From the NCBI GenBank assembly GCA_019671135.1, contig JAHRHY010000006.1, positions 620,001 to 684,000 on the forward strand: a DNA stretch of 64,000 nucleotides, given 5' to 3'. A model generated the notes under the pieces. The model was not told the DNA's origin. It saw only the letters and a list, made by a program, of their open reading frames with translations, and ran no database searches. Each line of letters begins with the position of its first letter. Within the stretch, counting starts at the first letter, position 1. Source of the stretch: Linnemannia hyalina. Lineage: Eukaryota > Mortierellomycota > Mortierellomycetes > Mortierellales > Mortierellaceae. Of this stretch, positions 58,293-64,000 are shown one piece after another. A program made the position numbers and the translations under genes.

Positions 58293-60113
58293 TTAGTGGG
58301 CACCGAACTGGGCCTCGGTGACACCCTTGCCCATGGCAGCGGTGGAAGAAACACCACCCTGGACGGTCTTGATCAAGTTATCATAGTAGTTGGCGCCAGA
58401 CCAGTTCTGGTGAGCCAAGGTCTCGACATTGTTGGCGCGCTCCTGGCGCTGGATGCCGTTGACGTAGGCGTACATGCCCTTGTCAGCGAACTCGCGGGCA
58501 AAGACATCAACGCCGAGGGCGTTGCAGTGGAAGCCGGCGAGGGTGATGAACTGCCATGAGAAGCCGAGCTTGCCGAGGTCGCCGATGAAGGAGCGCATGT
58601 CGTTGTCGGTCATGCCAGCGGCGTCCCAGTTGAAGGAAGGCGAGAGGTTGTAGGCGAGCATGATCTGGGGGTGGCGGGCGAGGACTCCCTTAGCGAACTC
58701 GGTGGCCTGGGCCAGGATGGGCGACTTGGTCTCCATCCAGAGGAGGTCAGAGTAAGGAGCGAAGGCAACAGCTCTATAAAGTAGAAATTAAAGTTGGTAA
58801 AGAATGTTAGTCAATGAGTACAAAGTATTTTGTCCGGGATAATAATGAAAAAAAGTGACCAATGTGATCGGCTCTTCTCCTTTTGTGTATCCTTGCCATG
58901 AGGTATGAATAAAATCGATGACACATATTTAAACAAAGAAGCATGAGAAGAGTGGTTACCTGTTGATGGCGCAGCGGGTGCCGCCCTGGTATCTGTAGTA
59001 GCCCTCACGGGTACGGGGGAGGTCCCAGTCCCAGTGAACAACGACACCAAGGGACTTGGCGAGCTGGCGAGCCTCGGGGTTGGAGAGGAACTCGGACTTG
59101 ACCAACCAATCGGCAACCTGGGCGGTCTTGCCCTTGGCCTTGAGCTCATCGGCAACGGCATCGCGGTAGAGCTTGATGTTGGCGGCCTTGACCCAGTTGT
59201 CCTCAACGGCCTGGAGATCATCGCCGTTCTTGCCGGCCTCCTGAGCAGCGGCCATCTCGACGACGAGGGGCTTCAAGGCGGGGTTGGTGGCACCGAGGAT
59301 GAAGGCGTGGTCGCGGGGATCGATGTTGGAGGTGATAAGGGTAGCGGCCTCAGAGTCGGTACGGGCAACGATCAAGTTCTCGACACCCATGATATCGAAC
59401 TGGACTCTGGAAGCAACGAGACGGTTGATGTGCTCGGAGATGGGGACGAGGACCTTTCCGGCCATGTGGCCGCACTTCTTGGTTCCAGCCATCTGATCCT
59501 CCAAGTGAATACCGGCAGCACCGCGCTCGACGAACATCTTGGCGAGCTTCATGTTGGCAGTGATACCACCGTGACCGGTATCGGCATCAGCAATAATGGG
59601 GCGAAGGAAGTCAATGTTGGCCATCTTTGCGCGCTGGGACTTGGGGGCGGTGAGACGGCCCTCGCGCTGCTTGCGGTCGTGGAAGGTCTGGGCGAAGAAG
59701 AGGTGCTCGACCTTGTTGGGGACAGTGTCCATGGGGTAATCAGCCAGATCGGGACCGGGCTCGTTCGAGGACGAGGCGGTCGAAGAGCACTGCCAGCCCG
59801 AGACGTAGACGGTCTCGATGTACTTGGCCATCTGGGCAACCTGGATGGGGTCGAGGGCACCGAAGGTGTGGGAGGCGGTTCCGTTCTTGCGGTGGTTCTT
59901 CAAGAGCTTCCAGAGCTTCTTGGCCTGGATGTTGGAGGCGTACTCGGTGCCGATGGTGCCGCGCTTGGAGACGATGGACTCTGCGGTGTAAGGGCGGGTG
60001 ATCAGGCTGAAACGATCGGAGGCCCACCATTCCTTGACCTTGGCGACCTCCTCCTGGAAACGGGCCTCCTCGGCGTCGACGTAGGCAGCGGTGGTGGTGT
60101 TAGTGTGAGCCAT
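58293..60113 (-). CDS. ICL1: Isocitrate lyase
   Basis: Splits isocitrate into glyoxylate and succinate, the first committed step of the glyoxylate cycle used on acetate, fatty acids and other C2 sources. Two exons (58960-60113 and 58293-58773, intron 186 nt) join in phase 2 as [17 protein letters not shown] and give 544 residues, the usual fungal length. The catalytic signature KKCGHM is intact, with DADTGHGG and [14 protein letters not shown] upstream of it and the active-site lid region [12 protein letters not shown] downstream. The C-terminus AQFGAH is not a canonical PTS1. A TATA box (TATATAAA, minus strand, 60299-60306) lies 186 bp before the ATG, followed by a CT-rich leader. Regulation by carbon source is expected from the family, not shown here. 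Confidence 0.96.
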
Positions 60114-60298
60114 GTTGATGGTGATTGGTATTGATGTTTATACAAAGTAAAGTGAGAGAGTGGGGAGTGTGTGAAGATCGGGAAGAGATCAACAGAGAGA
60201 AAGGGGGAGGGGAGGGGTGAGGGATGATGAATAAAGGAGGATAGTAGGGAAACAGAAGAAGAAGAAAAAGAAAAGGGAGAGAAGGAAGAAGGATGGCT

Positions 60299-60306
60299 TT
60301 TATATA
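60299..60306 (-). promoter_or_regulatory. TATA box of ICL1
   Basis: TATATAAA on the minus strand, 186 bp upstream of the isocitrate lyase ATG. Confidence 0.55.
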
Positions 60307-61079
60307 TGTTAAAGAGAAGAGAGGGAAAGGGACGATGATGTGATGTGTCATGGATCTAATTGTCACCAAAGGAGGTTTTCTATCTTGGGCACATCCGTCC
60401 CTCGTTGTTCCTTCCTTCCCTCGTTCCTTATGCTGTTCCTTGAACAAACAAAGAGGACAAGGAAGCAAAAGGAGCTTTATTTTCGAATGACTACAGGACT
60501 GACTACAGTATAATAAATATTAAAGTAACTTTTTGTTTTTGAGTGTGTCCGTGGCGTGCAAGAGGTCAATTGGATTCAGAGGGAGGAGAGTGCAAGACGA
60601 GGGTGCAAGACGAGGGTGCGAACACTCCCGCCCCCCACTCGTCTCAGCCAATGACTGACCAAAGCGACCTATTTGAATCTATTTCAAAGGACACAGAGTG
60701 GGACAGAAGCGAGTCACGTTTTGGCATGTGAATGTGAAGAAGAAGAAGAACAAAAACGATGCGGGGTCATGGTGTGCGAACCTATCCCCGCCTTTTGCCA
60801 TAACGAGGCAAGGGCTTTGTTATGACTTATGTTACAGCCAAAAGGACATGAGCATGCACACGAGGGGGACGAAAACAGAGTGGGAGCGAGCTTATTCCAC
60901 TCTTTCTTCTTCTCCCTTGTTGTGTTTCTGTCTTGCTTCTTGACGTTGGCTGTCAAATTGTCCGTTGGAGAACACTCTCTCATCGTCAATCCTCACTCAA
61001 TTCGCTCCGGCCGATCGGGACATCAAAGAAGAGCGAGCAATCCAACCCCTCTCGCTGCCTGGAATGAGGTGAACAGGCT

Positions 61080-61106
61080 CAGGGACAGGGACAGGGACAG
61101 GGACAA
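61080..61106. repeat. (CAGGGA)n short tandem repeat
   Basis: About four and a half hexamer copies in intergenic sequence. Confidence 0.9.
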
Positions 61107-62499
61107 TGTCATCTGCATCCTTGTTGTCCCACAACTCTCCCACAGCAATAAATGGCTTGATTGCCTTCGGATGTCCTTTTCTCCCTTGCTCACTCACCTT
61201 CTTGAACTTAGTCATCGAGTTGACTTCGCACGGATGAATAATATCAACAAAAACAACAGACGTATCAGAATGACTCGTTCCTTGTTCACTTGCATCCTTA
61301 ACTCTCTCACCTTTTGACCTTCAAGGTTGATCCGTATTCCTTCTTTGTTCACTCACTCCAACCTCTTTCTCTTTATTATGCGCAAAGCATGAGCCATCCA
61401 TCAATGCTTCCTCCCCCTCTATCATATTCCCTCTCGGCCCATATTCACTCTCTCACTCTCTCACGTTGTTCGTTAGTATCGATCGTTTCCAGGACAGGAC
61501 GCCTTGCCTTTTTGGACCCATCCGGCTCCAATCGCCTCCCTCTCCTCTTTCCTTCGCAAACACATTCTCGGCGCAGTGCTGTCCTTTGTCAACTACAAGT
61601 TGCAACACCATCCTGACTATTTTTTTTATCATCAAGCTCCTGGATGAGATGAATAGAAAAGGGAAGGCAAAGCCCGTTACCATCTTTCTTATTATTTCGA
61701 TCGAACCCTGTTGTTGCACTGAAGCACAAGATGAAGGACCGAGCCTTTTTTTGATCACGCGTGACGACGGAGTTTTAGGTTGATGGATCTCGGGCTGTGT
61801 CTCTGGTGGCCAGGGAAGAGGAGAGGGGAGAAATGGGGAAAAAGTGGATCTGGTTGCGTTGCTTCCCTCTTGTCTCCCTCGCTGGAGAGCCCGGACGGGG
61901 ACAAAAATGGTGAAATAAAATACGATCGTTGTGTCCATCCTCCAGCGCCGGTATATAGCATCTTTTTATTTTCTTCTTGTTTGTGCCATCGGCATAGTTT
62001 GAAGCCTGAATGTGACGTACGGTTTGAACCATGGTTTGAGCTGAGAAATAAAAGAGTCCATTTGTTTTGCGCCACCATTCCATTTAAAAATCCCTTTAAG
62101 GAGATCGCGCCTCAGCAATTGCGCCACATTGATAATGGGTTCGTGGAGCAATTGAACCATTCATCGGAGTCTGGTGCTTGTCCAGGGTACTTCCAGTGGG
62201 TATGATAGGCTCATGAACAAGTCCAGACAACATGACAACGCAACTTTTAACACAAGGCATCCAGACCAAGGTGCAGAAACCACGCCTTTTGTTAGCACTT
62301 TGCACACCCTCACAATACCAAAAATTGAAACTCCTCTATTGGAAAAAAAATGGGTGGTGGCTTTGCCGACAAAAAGAGCAGAGACACCCTCCTACTGGCT
62401 GTGCCTACTCGTCCACTCCACCTCCCTCCTAGATCACACACACACGCACTCTTCTTGTTTACCATCCAAACAACAATCAATCAACTAAACAGAAACAAT

Positions 62500-64000
62500 A
62501 TGGACCACATATACACCGGACACCAGCAGGACGACTCCGAAGACCTCCTGATGCGCACCGACAACGATATCATCGACGACGTCGCTGAAGAAGCCCACCA
62601 TCGTCGCTCCTCCTACCACGAAGAGCGCCGCAAGAGTGATGTCGGCCGCGACTTTGATCACAAGCCTACCCTGAGCCGTGAGCGCAGTGATGAACACCAC
62701 CACTCCCGCCACGACTCGGAGCCACACCCTAATCGTGGACACGACCGGGATGACAAGTACGATGTCCGTCCCACACTCAACACCTACGGATCCGGCAACG
62801 ACGCTGCCGGTCGCCGCTCCCGCTCCAGAAGTCCTGCCCGCGAAACCGCTACAGGCGGCGGCAACTCTGTCAGAGAGCGCAGAGTCTATGTCGGCAACCT
62901 TTCTTACGACGTCAAGTGGACAAACCTCAAGGACTTTATGAGAGAGAGTAAGTCCGCACTTATTTTGCATTCTCTCCTTCTATCCAGTTGTCAGGATGAT
63001 GCGCTACACCGGCTTTGAGCATGGTTATTGTGCAGTCATTGACATATTCCTCCAATAATTTTCCCCCTTGAAAATTCTAGTTGGACCCGTTGCTCACGCT
63101 GATGTGCTCTTGGGTCGCGATGGTCGCTCCAAGGGATGCGGTGTTGTCGAGTACCAGAATGCTGACGATGCCAGAGCTGCTATCCGCAAGCTGAACGATG
63201 TTGTTCTCATGGGTCGCCCCGTTTTTGTCCGTGAGGACCGTGAGTCAGAGTCCAGGATTGGTTTCTCTGGAGGACGCGGAGGCGCAGGCCCCGCTCCTGC
63301 CGCTGGTGCTGGCGCTAGTGGTGCTAGTGGTGCTAGTGGTGCACGCCGTGACGTAAATTCCCGCCAGATCTATGTCGCCAACGTAAGTGCTTCATTTCGT
63401 TTTGCCCGATTTACAAAGGGTCACCTCATTCATGACCAAGGAGTTGACGTGTGGTTCTAACCATTCCAAACTATTGTTAATGGCAACGCTAGCTTCCATA
63501 TTCGATCAACTGGAAGGACATGAAGGACCTGTTCAGGAAGGCAGGACCAGTGGATCGCGCTGATATCTTCCAGGACAAAGAGGGTCGTTCCAGGGGAACA
63601 GGAACGGTGTCGTTTGAATCATCGCATGATGTTGGCCGTGCGATTTGTACGTGAGATCTTTGAACTTGTTTGATGCTGTATTGTATTGTTTTGCGAGGAG
63701 ATGAGCAGAGACTCGTCCTGTACGTTTGGACACCCGCAGAGTTGTCTGGAGCTGACAGAGGTCGCAATTTGGCGGCTAAGCAACAAAGTTGTGGCTACAC
63801 TCTCCTGTTCTGGCATGCCTGTCGGTGTGTATACGGAAGGAACGAGGTTGCGGTTGCAGAGGCACTGTTGCGGCTCTAACAAAGGCGCTCGAGCCGGATT
63901 GTTGTTGAGAATGGCGCTCTTTGTTTTGCAGAGCTGGATTGTTCGGAATGGAGGACGAGTTCGGCCCAAGGAACTAAACCAATTACCGTTCCTTTTTCTT
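62500..64000 (+). CDS. Two-RRM RNA-binding protein (Gbp2/hnRNP M-like), right end incomplete
   Basis: Exons 62500-62947, 63081-63382 and 63493-63646 are in phase. The N-terminal 120 or so residues are charged and Arg/Ser/His-rich (RRSRSRSPARE), like SR-type linkers. RRM1 has RNP2 RVYVGNLSY and RNP1 KGCGVVEY (exons 1-2). A Gly/Ala/Ser linker follows, then RRM2 with RNP2 QIYVANLPYS and RNP1 RGTGTVSF. The layout resembles yeast Gbp2/Hrb1 and animal hnRNP M/MYEF2 mRNA-packaging and export factors. After GRAI the next exon is unclear. The acceptor CAG at 63931 would create a stop at once; the AG two bases later (exon from 63934) adds SGLFGMEDEFGPRN and a TAA at 63975-63977 but would cut RRM2 short. 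The true exon probably lies beyond the edge. Confidence 0.8.

Larger units (their letters stand above)
60114..62499. other. Intergenic, divergent promoters of ICL1 and RRM gene
   Basis: 2.4 kb. The ICL1 leader and TATA box lie at its left end. The middle has a (CAGGGA)n run and a direct repeat of GTGCAAGACGAGG near 60591-60615. The right end has an AC/CT-rich leader of the RRM gene. Open frames here (60829-61317, 61780-62205 and others) have no recognisable domain. Confidence 0.55.

Noticed and set aside
59034..60134. 366-codon open frame antisense to isocitrate lyase
   Set aside because: Same cause: G/C-ending codons of the sense gene suppress antisense stops. The product is a Gly/Leu/Val-rich artefact.
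1..64000. CRISPR arrays, bacterial operons, riboswitches, LTR pairs, 5S rRNA
   Set aside because: None seen by eye; the window is intron-rich eukaryotic nuclear DNA with only one RNA gene recognised.

Overview
This window reads as nuclear DNA of an early-diverging filamentous fungus, most likely of the Mortierella group (Mortierellomycota). The pointers are many short GT-AG introns with a CTAAC-like branch point shortly before a YAG acceptor, CT-rich sense-strand leaders, a glucosylceramide synthase, a fungal ADAM protease, a PHF14-type PHD protein, and a member of a large protein family I associate with Mortierellaceae. The species assignment is inference.

Layout. 0-3 kb: a secreted/membrane Kre9/Knh-like protein (minus) with a 1.8-kb intron. 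3-7 kb: gene-poor, simple repeats. 7.3-10.7 kb: glucosylceramide synthase (plus). 11.2-12.8 kb: ERG25 C-4 methylsterol oxidase (minus). 14.6-18.2 kb: methylenetetrahydrofolate reductase (plus), divergent from ERG25. 19.2-22.2 kb: a 935-residue protein of unknown function whose first exon has no in-frame ATG. 22.2-23.0 kb: remains of an F-box/LRR gene (minus). 23.2-24.7 kb: alcohol acetyltransferase (minus). 25.1-28.8 kb: ADAM metalloprotease (minus). 28.8-35.3 kb: gene-poor, with tRNA-Thr(AGU), a 19-bp tandem repeat and two coding-like minus-strand relics. 35.3-40.3 kb: PHF14-like chromatin reader (plus). 41.2-43.5 kb: trifunctional tryptophan enzyme (plus). 43.8-45.4 kb: PEX14 (plus). 45.4-50.4 kb: accessory stretch with a decayed hAT transposon and several exon-like fragments. 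50.5-57.2 kb: tight tandem cluster of protein phosphatase inhibitor-2, WDR83 and SEC1/Munc18 (plus). 58.3-60.1 kb: isocitrate lyase (minus). 62.5 kb to the right edge: a two-RRM RNA-binding protein (plus), probably incomplete.

The genes do not form one pathway, but some themes recur. Membrane lipids and sterols: glucosylceramide synthase and ERG25. One-carbon and amino-acid supply: methylenetetrahydrofolate reductase, with two CACGTG boxes upstream, and the tryptophan enzyme, with a perfect TGAGTCA site upstream. Peroxisome and glyoxylate metabolism: PEX14 and isocitrate lyase. Secretion: SEC1. Cell surface: ADAM and the Kre9-like protein.

The main oddities are an ERG25 start codon that may be assembled by splicing (AT|G), a possible start-codon loss (ATG to TTG) in the large unknown gene, and several decaying gene fragments in the gene-poor blocks. 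All gene models were derived by eye from reading frame, splice-site and protein-family logic; no alignments or searches were run.
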